DNA from: Datnioides undecimradiatus
Lineage: Eukaryota > Chordata > Actinopteri > Lobotiformes > Datnioididae
Reading direction: 5' to 3'
Assembly (NCBI GenBank): GCA_008933995.1
Contig: WARS01000010.1
Span: forward strand, 7,605,001-7,669,000
Length of the DNA: 64,000 nt
Every line of letters starts with the position of its first letter. Within the stretch, counting starts at the first letter, position 1. Below the pieces are notes generated by a model. The model saw nothing but the letters and a program-made list of their open reading frames with translations. It was not told the origin of the DNA and searched no databases. Below, one piece after another: positions 44,831 through 59,739 of the stretch. The position numbers and the translations under genes were made by a program.

Positions 44831-45699
44831 CAGCTGGATTGTTCAGACATTTGCAGCTTTACAGAAAATTACCCAGTGGCCTTGCTGGACACTTCCTCTC
44901 TCATAAATAATACCATGTTTGTTTCATGACAACATCAAAGACATAAAGCGTAGCACAGCTTCTGTGACATTCACTGCCTCAGCAGCCTTGATGAGACTGA
45001 AACCTGCCTACATGCCACATGAGAGGAAAATAAGATATATATACAAACCATCCCCCCCAAAGTTCAGTCACTACTGGAGAGAAGAAACAGAAGAAACGTG
45101 AGTGCCTCAGTGATTGTGAAGCAGTGGGCGTTGCCTCCATCAGCAGCTCCAGATAAAGCTGAGAGAGTTGAAGTTGAAGGTTATCTCTGGAACACACACA
45201 GTGTCCTCTGAGCGCCATGACCACCTGACCTCACTGCACTGTCTGCACTATTAAGCATCAGTCATGTTGGAACTAACACACGCACACATGCCCCACCCTG
45301 GTCTTTTTCCACCCATTGATTACCCATCTGTATGTTCTTTGGGCTTCCTCTACTGTCACATTTTCGTTACCCCGCTGAGAGCATCAGCCATTTAGGATTG
45401 GTTTCTATAAAAATCCATAACCAAATATCAATAGCTTTCTTTTTCTCAAAACATGAAATTGAAAATGTATGCTAGGTTACATAAAATAATCAAATTTATG
45501 TTCTGTACATTACAGCCGAAAAAACTTATGATGCAGAATCTCATTTAACTCTAATCTAAACTTTAATCTAACTACTGTATCTCATTTTTATCCTAATGTC
45601 AGAAGATGGCCTGATTCCTTGACCCTAAACCGCATGGTCACCAGTCTACTAATTTGGTCCAGCCAGCAATCTTAAAAATTAAAAGCTTTTCAGATTACA

Positions 45700-46010
45700 A
45701 CAAAGCAGCAAATCATCACATCTAAAAACCTCTAACCAGTAAATGTTTGCCCATTTCTTCTTAAAATAGATCAAATGTTCATAGATTTTCTACTAAATGA
45801 TTATGGATTATTAGACTAATCATGCCAGCACTACAATATGATCTTTAAACTAGGGCTCAAACCAACAAATAGATTAATTACTCATTGTTATGTTGATTAG
45901 GATCTCAATTAATTAAAAAGTAAATGAAATGTGAACAATGTCTGTCTCTATAACATAAAAGGAGTAAAATGTGCAAATCCTCAAAATTCAGATGGTGGAA
46001 CAAGAGAACT
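45700..46010. repeat. Percomorph dispersed repeat of the same family, copy B
   Basis: Contains AAAGCAGCAAATCATCACAT, a degenerate GATTAATTACTC segment and CAAATCCTCAAAATTCAGAT, which resemble the other end of the repeat at 44490-44830. Strongly diverged. Confidence 0.4.
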
Positions 46011-49000
46011 GTATCATGGCAGCAAGTCCATTGGAGGTTGATGAACAGTAATATTGTACGCTCACCAGTTCTATCCCATAATTTGCTCTAAAGATCCCTC
46101 AGTCTTTCACTTTGACGTAGCTCACGTAGTGATGTGCACATTTCACCTTGAACAGTCATTTTTTTTTATTGATGCTGAACAAGAAGCAAAACATTAACCT
46201 CTGTTGCCATGGCTTCAGACTTTATACATGTTCTAAAACCAATAGTTGCCTTAACCTTTATAGTTGGCCTCATGTTGACAGCTCTGTGAGGTCACACAGT
46301 GTCTTAACATTACAGTTTTAATATGAAATCATTACTCAAACGCCTCTTTCAGTGGAAACTTGTCTGCTTAGATGCGTACGTGTGGAACGGCTCCCCTCTC
46401 CATCCAGCAGGCCAGGGTGTGGCTGAGCAGCAGCCCTGAAATGCACATGAACACTTGGTAAATAAGTCAGTGGGGGAAAGTTCAGAATACATGCTGCCAT
46501 AACTGTTATTCAGCTCACACATTAAAATAAACACGGGCCACAGTCACATGGTCAGCACATGGTATTGTTGCCCCGTTTTCTCAGCAGACTGGAATGGCTT
46601 TGCATTTTTAAACTGGTTGAATGTGTTGCCTTCAAAGTCACCACATCCCTCTTGACTCAACACACAGAGCAATGGGTTTTCTTTCCTGAGGTGGAGCTGC
46701 TGTGGACTGGAAAGCAAAATGGTGTGAGAGCTGAAGTGCTACAACTGCAGTGGCAGTTTTTTTTCTTTTGGTTTATTGGTGAAAGTCTTTCTTAGCTCAG
46801 ATGTTTGTTCGGAGGCAGAGCAGGAGATTCCGAGTTTTCTGAACTTCACCTTCCAAGGTGGACAGAGAAGGGGGAGAAAAGTCTAATAAGGTCAAAACTT
46901 CAGCAGCATTTGCATAGAATAACTTTACTGTTAAACCATTTCATCTAGTGTCAGGGTGATCAAGCAACCTGCCCAAACAAAATAGGGCGTGTATGAATCA
47001 GAGAAAAATTCAAAAAGGTAATATATGTGTGTTTGTCCCATGACCATATGTCGATGTGTCATTTGCTGATGTTTGTGTGAAAAGCAACTGAAAATTTTCC
47101 CTGAAGTGAGCCAAAGAGATGACCCAAAGAGAAATTAATTAAACTGAAGCCCCTGGTTCAGCAAATGAGGTTCCTTCCAAATCAATTCAAACGGGTGGAC
47201 AGTGGTTGAATACAATGTCGCAACTGCTGCTCTCTTTGTCAGCATAACTGACAAGGAAACATCGGCAGCAAGATGATTTCTTGATTTTTGACTGGTGGCA
47301 CGTATTTTTTTGATTGAGTCATCTGAGCTTTCCCAGCGTGGCGACATTTTACACAGCCAAGCAAGTGACTCACACAATATTGCTGTTGAAACATGATTCT
47401 GACAAAAGTTGCGCTCTTTTTTCCTGTTTATCTTTGACCTTTGGAGAATAATAACTTTTGCAAGGTGTATGCTGGGAAGCTAGTTTCTGTAGTTTGACCT
47501 GACCTAACACCATTAGCAGCTGGATCTGCAGCATGTGACGCATGGCTCATGGATGCCTTTGTGGTAACCATTCACACCATCTGCATCAAAATTTGCAGTG
47601 TTTGTCAGAATCATACCTCAGTTGAATCAGAAAACACATACACGATGCAGTTATTTATAGATTCATTGTGACATACACTTTCCAAGATGACACAAGTTCT
47701 GGCGTCAAAGAAAAGACTCTTCTTTCTCTCTTACTCCAGAACTTCCCTTGAATTCTTCATATTTTTAAATTGTCTTCAGTATCAAAGTAATTGAGTGATA
47801 GCTGTCTGTATATCCATTGGTTCAATGCAAACAGGAACTGCTAAAAGCTAATTCTTCAGACATTTTATGGTGCCAATTTATTAAAATGGGCTAAAAAAAA
47901 CACTTTCTGCAGCCTTCAGTTAACAAACTGACTCCATGGCAACGTACTGTGCTCTAAAGAGTGATTCTCATAAGAAGCCACATCCATCAGAGACACAGTC
48001 CACCCCAACCTGTCACACTGGGCTCTTTTTATCACAGTCCAGCTTCATCTGAAGACTATCACTGCCCCCCCGATGATCTTGGCTTGCTATTGCAGCATCA
48101 TAAACCTCCTGAAGTGAATCCACACCCATCCCCACATGGTGGTGCACCAGCAGCACAGTACTCATTCCAGTAATTGCTCCATCTTCTATTTCGAGGACCT
48201 GCCTCCATCTGCTCACATACAGGCGAAAATGAAGCAGCCTGGTTCGGCCAAGACTGCATTCATTTGACATGGTGTTAATTCACAAGCACAGATGAATATG
48301 AGAGGTTGACTGTGAGGGGCAGATGCTGTTTTCTGCACTTGCATGTTAACCAAAATCCTATGCATGTGTTAGTGATCACATGCATGTGCCAGGATAGAGG
48401 AAATGCAGGCTGCTAGGTGTTAGCGACATGGAGCAAAATATTATTGCTGTGGGGCTTTCTTTCACAGAAGACATTTGACATGTTACAGTAAGAAATTCTC
48501 AGGTGTAGATAATAAAATTTTGTTTCAGGTTACTGGCTTTGTGCATGCTTGCTTACACAGATAGAATAGAATAATCATTGTGCTGTGAAAAAGGCTTGTA
48601 TTCACTACAGCTCTATTGTTTATCATGCAATTATGTATCCAGGGTGTCGCTGCAGGAAACTTTCTAGTTCTAAGCTTGAAACCTCTAAAGATAAAGACTA
48701 GACGATGACCTCTATATAACTATATTCATTAAAGAGATGTTTGTTTTGTGAAGTATCATCACAGTTTTCCCTTCACTGAATGCTCACTTTTCATCTCATA
48801 AATGTGTATTATTATTGTGTAAAAAAGGTACAGGTGGTAGCCATTTAAAACCCCACAGTATGCTAATTTAGTAGCAGCACTAGAAGAGAAATGGGAAGGT
48901 CTCAAGAAGTAATGTTTTATATTTTGACTATTCTTCATTCTGACAGAGCATTTGCATTAATTCCAGCTATAAGCTCTGTAGTTACAAATTTACACATGGA

Positions 49001-50279
49001 GCATATTCTACATGCCAGAGACTGTTTTGAAAAGGATTCGTCCCCTCTCTGCCCGAGCTGCACACTGGAGACTGGTCTGGTGTTGTTTTAAACTAAGATG
49101 GCAGTGGCTGGAGATTAAGAATATTCATGAAAGATTTTTATTAAAGTAACACCTTTATCTCCTGTCATTACAGTTTTGGGGAACTTGACTGATCTGAATC
49201 TCCCCTCTCAATGGATAAAGAGGTTTTGCTGGCTTGGCTTTTAACATGTGCCAAAAGATGCATCACATCTGAGTGGAGTCATAGGGATCCCCCTCGATGT
49301 TATTCAGTGGAGTAATGAGGTGAAGTCATGTGGTTCTTAGATAACGTATACTGTGAGTGTATGTAGCTCCTGGCTCTCCCATAGGACTTGGGATTCATGG
49401 ATGACTTTAGAATCTGTTTAATAATTTAATTTTGTTTTCTACACGTAAACAGCCTTGTCCTGTGTCACGGGCTTTGTCTAACTCATCCAATGAAATTTGA
49501 CCTTATAGGTTAAATGCAAGATATAAAACTAGAACCAAACCAAGCAGTGTAACAACATTTTAGAACCTAGAAAACTACATTTTGGCATCTTTTGCTTGAA
49601 AAACTACAACTTGAATAATAACTTTATATAAAGACTGGGATATCAACATGATTAACTTTGTATTGCTTACTATATCAGTTAATTGACTAATAAATAGTTT
49701 AATTCCCAGTTTTTCTCATAAATTGCAAACCACACACATCGGGATGATTTTAATAACAGTCAAAGAAATCATCATCTTAATCTGTAATGTATGTCATGTA
49801 GTAAACCTCCAGTAGTTTTTGTATATTTTCCATTTCTGCGGTCATAAAGACGGGCCATTAAACGAGCAAACACACTCAGCGCAGAGCATAGCCCCTCATA
49901 AGCCCATGTCAAGTTGTGGCTTGCTGTAAGCGCTGCCTGTCCTGAGGGGATCATCCTAATGACCTACACTCCATAATAATTCAGCAGTGCAGGCATGTTT
50001 GCTGGTTTGACAGCTGCCCTATGAGGAATGACATCCACTCAGATTTCCCTGGAGGGGAAACGGATAGCAGGGACAGTCAGCTTTGAGCCACCTGTTAACA
50101 TGGTCGCTCTGCCAACGGCAGTCCTCCCCACTGTTAACTCAGGGCTTAAGGCTTTACTAGAAAACACATTCACACCCATTCATTCCTAGAATACAAAAAT
50201 AATGATTTGTGCAGATGAGTCCATTGATTTTGGGTTATTTTTAGCTACTGTAGTAGCATGCCTGTAAGGATAACAATGT

Positions 50280-50900
50280 AGGTCTGTCTGCTGCTTGGTC
50301 TGTCCACCACCAAGTCAGACTGAAATATCTCAAAATCTATGTAGTGGATTGTCTTGAAACTTTGTACAGCTGTTCACGGGCCCCTGAAGGTGAATCCTAC
50401 TGACTCTGGGGATTCCAGGTCAAATTTTTCACTTGTCCTCTTTTATATTTCAATATCTACATAATGGAAGGACACAACATTTTGTACATTCATAGTTCCC
50501 TGATGATGAACCATAATTATTTAAATGATCAGCTGGTTCCTGAACCATGGAGTTCACGTTTGTAGTATTAGGTAAAATGTCACAAAAATTTATCCACATT
50601 TTCTTGTTCCTTCAAAGGTGAAATGAAATCAACCTGATTCATGAAGCACCATCAAAATCATCAAAATTAGAATTTGTCTATTAGCAGTTCCTGTTTGTCT
50701 ATTTTAGTCCAAATACCTGCAAAACCAATGACTTCCCATCTGCCTCAGCTGTACTTTGTGTTTAGTGCTAACTAAACTAGCAACCGTTATGCATGCTAAC
50801 ATGCTAAATTAAGATGGTGATCTTGGTAAACAGTATACCTGCTAAACCTTGTCATTAGCATGCAGACATTCTCATTTAGCATAAAGCAACACTGTGGATG
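50280..50900. repeat. Long copy of the percomorph GAAATATCTCAA ... GCTAACATGCTAA repeat
   Basis: It reads GACTGAAATATCTCAAAATC, then TGGATTGTCTTGAAACTTTG and GTGAATCCTACTGACTCTGG. A second half-repeat contains TCAATATCTACATAATGGAA, and the tail contains GCATGCTAACATGCTAAATT. This order is characteristic of one of the commonest percomorph interspersed repeats. No protein is encoded. Confidence 0.65.
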
Positions 50901-53900
50901 GCTGTGGATCTTTGATCTGTGGGTCGAGAAAATTCCACTAGTCAATTACTTTATCAAGATAAGAAATGAGAAATGTTGTACCCACCAATTAAATTGTAGA
51001 TTGTATACAAAAACAGCACAAAATCATTAATATAGTAAAATAAGACCATGCATGACCCAGTTTTGTATTTTAGGTAAAGAGCACATCTGGGTGTTTGTAC
51101 AGATGTGTCTCTGAGATTGAAGTGTAATTTCATCTGTTTGACTGTTGATTAAGGTTGTGCCGAGTGAACTCAGCGGTTTGTGTGGGAACAGTCCTGCAGC
51201 TCCTCTGCAGTTTTCTGTTGACGAATGAATGATTTAACTGTGCTGTGTAATTCACTGTCTCAAGTGTGATGACATACTGTATTTTACAGCCAGGGTGTCT
51301 CTGACCCAGACTGCCAGATTACATTAGAGATAGCACACTATTCTCATCTCAGCTGTCATTGCTCACTTTTAAAATGAAGTTGCAACCAGGTGGTGTCATG
51401 CTGTTGTTCGCATGAGCTAATTGTATTTTTGAATGCACAACACTAAGGGATACTGCTCTTACTCTCTGGAAAAGCTAAATACTTTCTCATGTTTACATGC
51501 TGCTGTTTCACACGCACCAGTGCATGGAGGAGGCCTGTTTATACAAAACAGCAGCTTGCGTAGCACCTGCATGGGAGTTTTAGCTGTTGATTACTCACTA
51601 GTCAGCATCAAGACAAGGAAGCTATTACCAACCTCCAGCTTGCTAATAGCTTGATGGAAATGTCCACCCACAGATATACGTACACTGTTATCATTGGCTT
51701 GTGATATTGAGTGCATTCCAGGAGTTCATTTAAGAGTAACAGTGGTAGCTGCAGCTGGGAGCTTAAAGGTTTTCAAACTTAAGGAGATGAGTAAATAGAG
51801 AAAGCCTTTGTAGTTCGTCTTTATCAAGACAGCATGTTGTGTCTGCAGAGCCAAGTAGATCAATCAATCTCACAGATTATTAGTTTATGGCTTCAAATTA
51901 ATAACTGATGCGCGTCATATGCTTATTGCATTCCATCCATTCAATTTGTGTCCTTGAAATACTTAATTTGATTCCTTATTTGCTTACACCACATCCAAAT
52001 CATGATGAAGCATTTCCATCAGTCTCTCTGTTGTAGGAGAGAAGTGGGAGAGAAGAGCAGTTCCTCTCTAATTTGGTGCAAAGAGAAAGTGTTGACAAAC
52101 TGGTGCCAAATAACAGTGAATTGACCTGCTGAATTACATTTCAATGCAATTTCTTGTGCAGTGAATCAAGGCTTTTTAGTCTAGTTTTGTAACCATTACA
52201 AATTCAATGAGTTGCGAAAATGATGCAATTAAAATGGCAAAGAAAAGTCCGTTAAGCAAAGTGGGAGCCTTAAGCTTCAGTCATGAGTCAGGTATAGTGC
52301 ACTCACACCTCCCTCACCCGCATTCTTACCTGGGGCTAAGGGTCAAATATTAGACCTCAACCACATCCTTTGTAAATGTAGAGAAAGTTTCTGTCAGGTG
52401 AAACATTAACCTCTTACAATGATATCAGTTTGTTGGCCACTAACAAGCTAACAGTCTAGTGCAGCTGAATGTATGTCTATTTTTGATTTATCTGTTTCTT
52501 TACAGGTACCCTTTGGAGTTTTTCAGCACTGGTAGTGCTATGGAGCAATTTGTTTATGAATAGGCCCCTGTTTTATTTGGATGAACAAGCATGTGGGCAC
52601 AGCATTACATATTTTTATTATATTATATTATATATTGCTGCTGCTTTTAATGCTATTCAACCAATCAGCAGTTGGTGGCGATAAAAGCAGTGTAGCAATG
52701 TGCCAACAAAGGACAGGAAGAGGAAGAATACTCTAAGTTAGCAGGTACCGATGTAAACAAAGAATGCTCTTAGTTGCTGCCAGTGTTTGAACTCAAAGAT
52801 GTGTGCAGCTATTTGGTGAGAAACAGTGAATGTAAACATAACTTTTGTTTGTTTACCAGAAAACCTAACAGGACAGTTTTTATAGAAAGTGAAGCTAAAA
52901 CTTAGAAATATTAGAAATATTAGTTTCCATTACACCATGGTTTGTTGCAGCTACTGCTGTTGTGTATCTCCCTCTTCCATAATAAATCTTTTTGTCACAT
53001 GAAGTTTAATATTTGTGTAATGTGAGTTTTGAATGAAAGATCTCAGACTGAATGATATTTAGCCATGTCCATAATCTGATATGGATCTTTTTTTCCTGTA
53101 TTTCTGCAGCTGCTCCATTGTAGCTCTGCTGAAAATGTCATGTTTAGACAGATAGGAATGACAAATACATCAACAAACTGGTCATGTCCTGAAATAAAAA
53201 TTATGAGGGCAATGATTTTGGAAAAAGTTGAAGTTTATAATTACTTTTTTTTTTCAATTTTTCTTCAAACAAACTGCTGTTTCTCTGCTCCTGCATGGAC
53301 AGAAACATAAAAAAACAACTTCCATGCGCTAAGAATAAGTCTTCTATGTGTCCACTACACTACTGCCCATTGTGAACTTACATGAGGTATGAGCTGTGGT
53401 GGGAGTTGCATTGCAGCAGCCAATTGAACAACAGTGTGCAACTTTTTAGGCGCCATCATGAACAGACCTCACTTCCATCTGGCTCTTGATAAATTCATAC
53501 CTAAACTTTCCTGCGGCCTTGTAGCTTGTATTGGATCATGTGATCTTGAGGGATCCTGACACCTGGTTATGAAATGTGACCCCTCTGGTGGGGTCATCAG
53601 ATCTGATGGGATATACAGAGAAGTAGTTGTCAGCATTTTCCACTCCAGCTGTGTGAAATGGAGCTACCCGGATTTTCTTGGACAGGGGAAGCTGGCATGA
53701 AAAGGAATCCTCTAGGACTGGCTGACATGTCTGCAGGCTTCCACGGGGCTGTCATAGTAGTTCACATCACATGACATGTACGCCTCTGAGAAATGCCTCG
53801 CACCTACTCAAGCATGCTGATCCACAGTCGGCAAGATCTTTGAAAGACAGCACTTTCCTAGAGTCACGTTTTGGAAGTGACAGTTTAAATTGAGGCGTAA

Positions 53901-55135
53901 TTGTAAAACAAACTTCATTTTTCAAATGTGTTGCACCTCTGAATTTCTGAGAACAGAGGACAGAAACACAAGTCTTAACAGCGCCATTTGGATTTGGATA
54001 ATTCAAACTGTAATCATTATTCATCTCTCTTCATTCATCAACAGCTACTGTTAGAGCCTCGATTTTCAGCTATATGAAATGCACCGAAAAAAACTGAAAG
54101 ACTCACTTACAACCCAGATGTTGCACTAAATATTTCTTCTGTGGTGTGCATGTCTATATCTGAGCCATTACCCACAGAAAGGCAAGAGATAAACAGTGCA
54201 ACATCACCTCTAGATAACAGTAACCTTGACTCTTATCACATAAACGTCTGAAAATATGAGAGCATTGTTGGTAAAAATCAAGTTTCCGCTCTTCCTGATT
54301 GAAGAAATCTGTTTAAACTGACCATTGTACAGGGAGATTCAACAGACCCAAGAAAAAACAATTGTAGATAAAAGAACAAACAGACAGTAGCTTCAGGAAA
54401 CTGTGATCCAGCACCTAAACCAGCAGAGTTAAGGTAGGGAGCGCCCAAGATGAAAAGACTTTCTGGAAAATCATGATTATTATTATTATCAGAAAGGACA
54501 TGGCTGAGCTATAGGGGTAGACTTTACACTACCAAGAAATTGGGTTCCTTCAGGAGAAATCTGGCCTGTTGAGTAGCTTTCTGTGCCAAATCAGTCAATC
54601 ATATATTTCATTTAATATTCATTTCTGCAGAAAGATGACAATAAGAACTGATTTTCTGCTCTTGATCTGCACTTTTCAGATCAAGTCAAAGTTCTGTTTA
54701 CTTTGTGTTTGATCAGATCAGAGTTCATGATTCAAATCAAGGTTTTGCCAGGTTTTGTCAGACTGTATGTTATGTAAGTTCCTCTTTAGCTGCTTGTGTT
54801 AAAACATGAGAAGTAATTTTCTTAAGCGGAAGAAGAAGTTTTATAGATATTTAATTAGTTGTCTTATCACTGTGCAAGAGGAAAGTCACATGTTGGCATA
54901 GACTGTATATAAATATATGTAGCCTTTATATGTATATGATTTCAGTGCACTACATTAACATGCACATCACAAACCAGTGAAATTCTGTTCAAGCAGGAAA
55001 ATAAAGGTCTGTCCTGTCAAATGTTGACTTCAATATGGACGAACACCTGATGTATAACAATGGAAACAAAACTCAGGGAATGTTAATGTTCCTGTACGCA
55101 TGCACAGCTTTTTTAAATATAGTCTTGTGATTCTG

Positions 55136-55138
<3 letters not shown>

Positions 55139-55174
<36 letters not shown>
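55139..55174. repeat. (CA)n microsatellite
   Basis: Eighteen uninterrupted CA units. Confidence 0.95.
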
Positions 55175-55177
<3 letters not shown>

Positions 55178-55721
55178 TTTAATAATAGTCTTATGCGCAG
55201 TCTAGTTCCTGTTATGTATTGTAATGTGAAGCCTTTAATAAAGCCTTGTGAGGCCTTCCACTGTCTACAGTAAGCGCTGATTCCATAACGTCTGAGGACT
55301 GCTGATTTAAAAGGGCTTTTGCACAGAGCAGAGAGACTGTAAAGACATTAAATGTGCAGTTATGGTCTGCTCTCTGCTGTTATTCAGTGCTTCACCCTCC
55401 CTCTGTATTAAGGCAAAGGCCAAGGTCCTCCAACTCCTCACATCTGCCCCAGCCATATATGTGACTTTGATCAGAGACCATGTGGTGTGAATATCAGCTC
55501 AAAAAACATTACACAAATCCTTCAGAGTGCTCCAGCTGCTGCGCACTGGTGAGAAAAGGTTGCATAAAGCCTCTATAAACACGACTATCTCTGCGATTAG
55601 ACCTCAGTGTTTTAACTGTCAATAAAGGAGGGATACTACTTCAAGTTTCATATACTGCACACATGCTTTTAAGGCTTCAAAGGAAGCTCTCTTCACTCTG
55701 TTGACCAGCTGATATGAGAAC

Positions 55722-55739
55722 TGTGTGTGTGTGTGTGTG
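55722..55739. repeat. (TG)n microsatellite
   Basis: Nine TG units followed by CGTGCAGG. Confidence 0.85.
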
Positions 55740-58700
55740 CGTGCAGGTTTCAAAGTGTTGATTCATTCCACTGAACTTCAACACTGCTCGTATCTTGACC
55801 TTTGAAACCAAATATGGATATCTCTGTGTATATGTCAAATATGCACATCAAAAGAGACAAAGGTACCAGCAAGGCACCTTGTGGAGCAACATTGATATTT
55901 TAAATGTGCAGGGAAGTTGTTGTTGTGAGAGTCCGGCCTTTGTTTATTTGCAGTGATGATCATTTTTGCATTCAAACATATCTCAGGGCTGCTGAGACAT
56001 GCATTTAAGGCAGCGTCTTTATATTGTTTGAAGACTGTTCTTGATTTTATCATTTTTAAATTAAGATTCATTTGTTTATATTATAACTTCATTTCTGTTT
56101 TTGCTTTTTTTTATTTGTAACTCATTGCCTCCTGCTATTCTGCTTTCATACAAGGGACTGTACAAAAATTATTAGCAAAGTCCACTGTGAAACATGGCAA
56201 TGGACATTGACATCTTCTTGGCTCATCTAGTCAAGTTGTTAAGTGGCAGTGAACGTACAGCATAGGGTAGTTTGTCCATGAATAAACACTGCAACTCCTA
56301 AATATCCAAGAAGTTCCCTTTGTTTTTCATACAGTCCCCAAGGAAATAAGAAGATGACTGTAGAAAAGTAATGTTAACATCTGCACTTGTTGAGACATAA
56401 TGAATTAAAGCATCCATTCTTCAGCTGTATGAATGTTTCATCCAGTTTTGTTTCTCAAGGCCTCAGTGTTCACCTACAACTCTTCTCCTCCTGAGCTGAA
56501 ATAAGATCCACCTTGTGCTTCACAAGCTGAAATCAGACTTCCTCTCCCTCATAAATCTGCCGCTGTCCCCCTGTGGCAGACACAATCTCATTTGCATTCG
56601 AAATTTGAATGTGTCTGTGTTGTTTATGTGGCTCAGGCGGCTGAAAGGAAAGCAGGGTGCTCTCATGCGGGAGACACAGTTGAATTTCGAAGTGCATCCC
56701 AGTAGCCCATCAATCAGGAAGATGCCTGATGAATTAAATATGGAGCCAGTGAATAAAAGCCTCCTCTCAGTGCTATACAGGGTGATGATCAGGGCTGCTG
56801 TTGAGAACACAGAAGTCATGTCTGATGTATTTCTTCTCGGAATAAGGTTTTCACTTGAAATGTTGTTTGATAGGTTTAAGGTTGATTGATCTGTTTGATT
56901 TCAGGAGCTGTTATTTCTCTAAGTTGACTGAAAACAACCTGAAGCTTCATTGCTCTTATTTCTGCTTGTTGTGCCCATTCTTAGTACCACCTTTAAAACT
57001 GTGATATGTCGCTCTAACAGGTGGAACTTCCAATAACAGGCACAACAACAGTGAAATTTGAATTGCAGCAAAAGCCTGAGGTGTGTGAGCTGGTATTTGG
57101 ACAGCTAAATGAGTTAACAGCAAAAAACATGCAAGTTTGCATGCAAAAACAGGCTGACTTCCATTACAGTGCCTCCTTATGACTACAGTGTTTTTAAAAA
57201 CCCTGTCCATACCGACCCAGGTGATGACAACGCACATTGTAGCCCTAGCTGGATAAGCACACACTGCGTGGGGCTGCTCTTACAGACACTCCTATTGAGC
57301 TTAGTCTGTAATGTTACATAACAGTAACAGGCACAAAAAAGCAGCCTGCCGTCTCCAAGCATGTCTGCCAACAGGCTTTTGTTTGACCACGTGCTGAAGA
57401 GCCAGCTCAGGTTGACTTTCACTACTCAGCTTAATCCCCCTGGAAGATAAACGCTGCATGATAAACAAAACTCTTTCTGCTTTCCGCTTATATTTCCTTT
57501 AGCCTTCTGTGTTCCTCCACATGGGGCTTCCAAAACAAGCTTGATATCAGCCACTTGACTAATTGAGGCCTGTAAATGCAACAATAGCCGCGAGAGAGAA
57601 ACTTCTACTTAACTGCATTCTCACACTCTTCTTAAGTGGTTTCTTCTGCTTGACAATGTTGTTTTCCTGCTCCTGCCTCCAGGAGTGGGAGTGCTACCAG
57701 ATAATGTCAGTACCAACATGCACGAGCACGACGCTGCCGCGCTCTCACTGAGCTTTTACTTTTAACTGTTGCTGGCTGGCTGGTGGCAAATACTCAATAA
57801 GGTTTTTTCTTGTTTGCCAAGTCTTTTGAGGTTTTACCCTGAGTCACCTCTTTTGCTCGCTGGAAAGCTGTACTGCAGTAACCTCTGCTGGAGATGCAGA
57901 AGAAGGGGGGTGTGGTCGGTGGACCTCACATAACATAACATATTGTCCTTCCACAGGGTTTGTAGTAGCAATGAAGCAAGCAATGTGTGTGGATTTACAA
58001 GCATGAATTGGGTAATCCAGTAACCAGAAATTACCCTGCTTTATGGAGAACTTTAATACTCAGGCGGATTCTGCCAGACCCTGTTAAGCTTCTCCAAGTA
58101 CACAGTCAATTGCACATGTTTTTAAAGAAACGGGAAGGGGGCCAGTTTCAGGTCGAGGCAAACTTCTATTCCAAGAACCGGACAGTGCACAAAATGATTG
58201 CGAAACATACCCTCCTTGGTTTGTAAGCCTTCTCCCCTCTTTAAAAGCCTTGGTGCCAAAATTGGAGTGAGCTTGTGGGCGAAACTGAGTGAAAATTGAG
58301 GCTCCAGCTTAGACTTTGAAGCCTCAGCAAATCGGCAGCCCACTCCCAGCATCCACGCCAGACCCAGACTTGAACTGACGTCACCTAGTGCCAGGGCTCC
58401 ATATTTTCAACAAGGAATGAAACAGCACTTTCACAACAGGCATTTCTGTGGCCAGCAAAGTATGAAGCTCAAATCAAAGTGTTGTTCTTGGAAGGTGTTT
58501 TTGAGCTTCCTCTGCATAAGAGGCAATACTACATTTTAAACATACTCAATCAAATTATAGCCCCAAATTCAAAATATTACTTACAGCTGTTATAATCAAA
58601 AGTTTTTCTTAGCAGTGGATTCAGTGATTCATGTAATATGAAAGATATTGTAACTGATGATCTTCACCAGACTCTGCTGTTCCCCAAGTGAAGCATCGTC

Positions 58701-58996
58701 TCAAAGCTCCTGCCAGTGTTTTCCCCTGTAACATGCAGATGTCTTATTCCAAAAACCTCTGATGAACCAATGGTTCATTACCTGCCCAGCACCAAACAGC
58801 AGACAGACATAGTTTCCAGCTTTCTGTTGAGTAGAGTGGAGCAAAAAACAATCCAGGGCTTTAAGGAGAGTGAATATTGAAATTCCAATTATCAAGTACC
58901 CAGAAAGACATCTCCGACCAAGGTGTGATGTTGCTCTGTGTTGCTCTGCTGGATGTGTAAATAAGCAACTCTTTGCTAACAGATGTGAACTTTTTT

Positions 58997-59021
58997 CTAC
59001 TAATGCTTAAAGCATTAGTAG
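58997..59021. repeat. Perfect 25-base palindrome
   Basis: CTACTAATGCTT and its exact complement AAGCATTAGTAG are separated by a single A. It has no surrounding coding or repeat context. Confidence 0.85.
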
Positions 59022-59739
59022 AACAGACTACTTGGAAAAAGTACTTCTTATGCATTTGTTATATACTTATTTGAAGCTATCAGATTAACTAGTGGAGTAA
59101 TATTTGTCTCTGAAACATAGTGAATTACAAAGTATTAAGTTGCACAACATGGACCTTACTCAAGTAGGGTTAGGTTAGTTAAAATTACTTCTGTAAATGC
59201 ACTTGGTTATTTTTCCACCACTGACTGTCAACTAATGGAAAGTGTGTATAAAGGACTCAAGAAGTGTCCAAGAGCCCCTTAATAACTTGCTGTTTTCATC
59301 GTGGGAAAACCCAGCGCCATCCTGGACTTGAGTCAGAGTCTGTGAGAGCTGACAGCAGCACTGGGCCAGCATTTAAAGAGCATCTTCCTGTTTGGAACAG
59401 AAGTAATTTAGTTGGATTTCAGTTTGGGAGAAAAAGGCAGTTTTACCTGACAAGAGCGGCTGGAAAATCTTTTTTGTTATTCATTGAGAAAACTTCATTT
59501 CTTATTGTGTGAATGTGACATGTCTTGACAGCTGTACCATCAGTCACTCTATGAAAGATGAGAGAGAGGAGAAGATGATTCATACAGAAACAGAAGTATG
59601 ACTCAGCATGAATGTTTAACCCTCCAGGAACTTTGAAATAAGCCAATCAAGGTAATCGCTGCACTGTTGCGTAAGAATGTTGGCTTGAAGGAATTTTCAG
59701 TTTTAAAAGGGAGATAAATCCAAGGTTTCACAAATTAAT

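Noticed and set aside
56515-56889. 124-codon + strand open frame in the presumed NRBP intron
   Set aside because: No recognisable domain, signal or partner exons, and the minus strand is also open over most of it. It could be a conserved non-coding element but is not supported as a gene.
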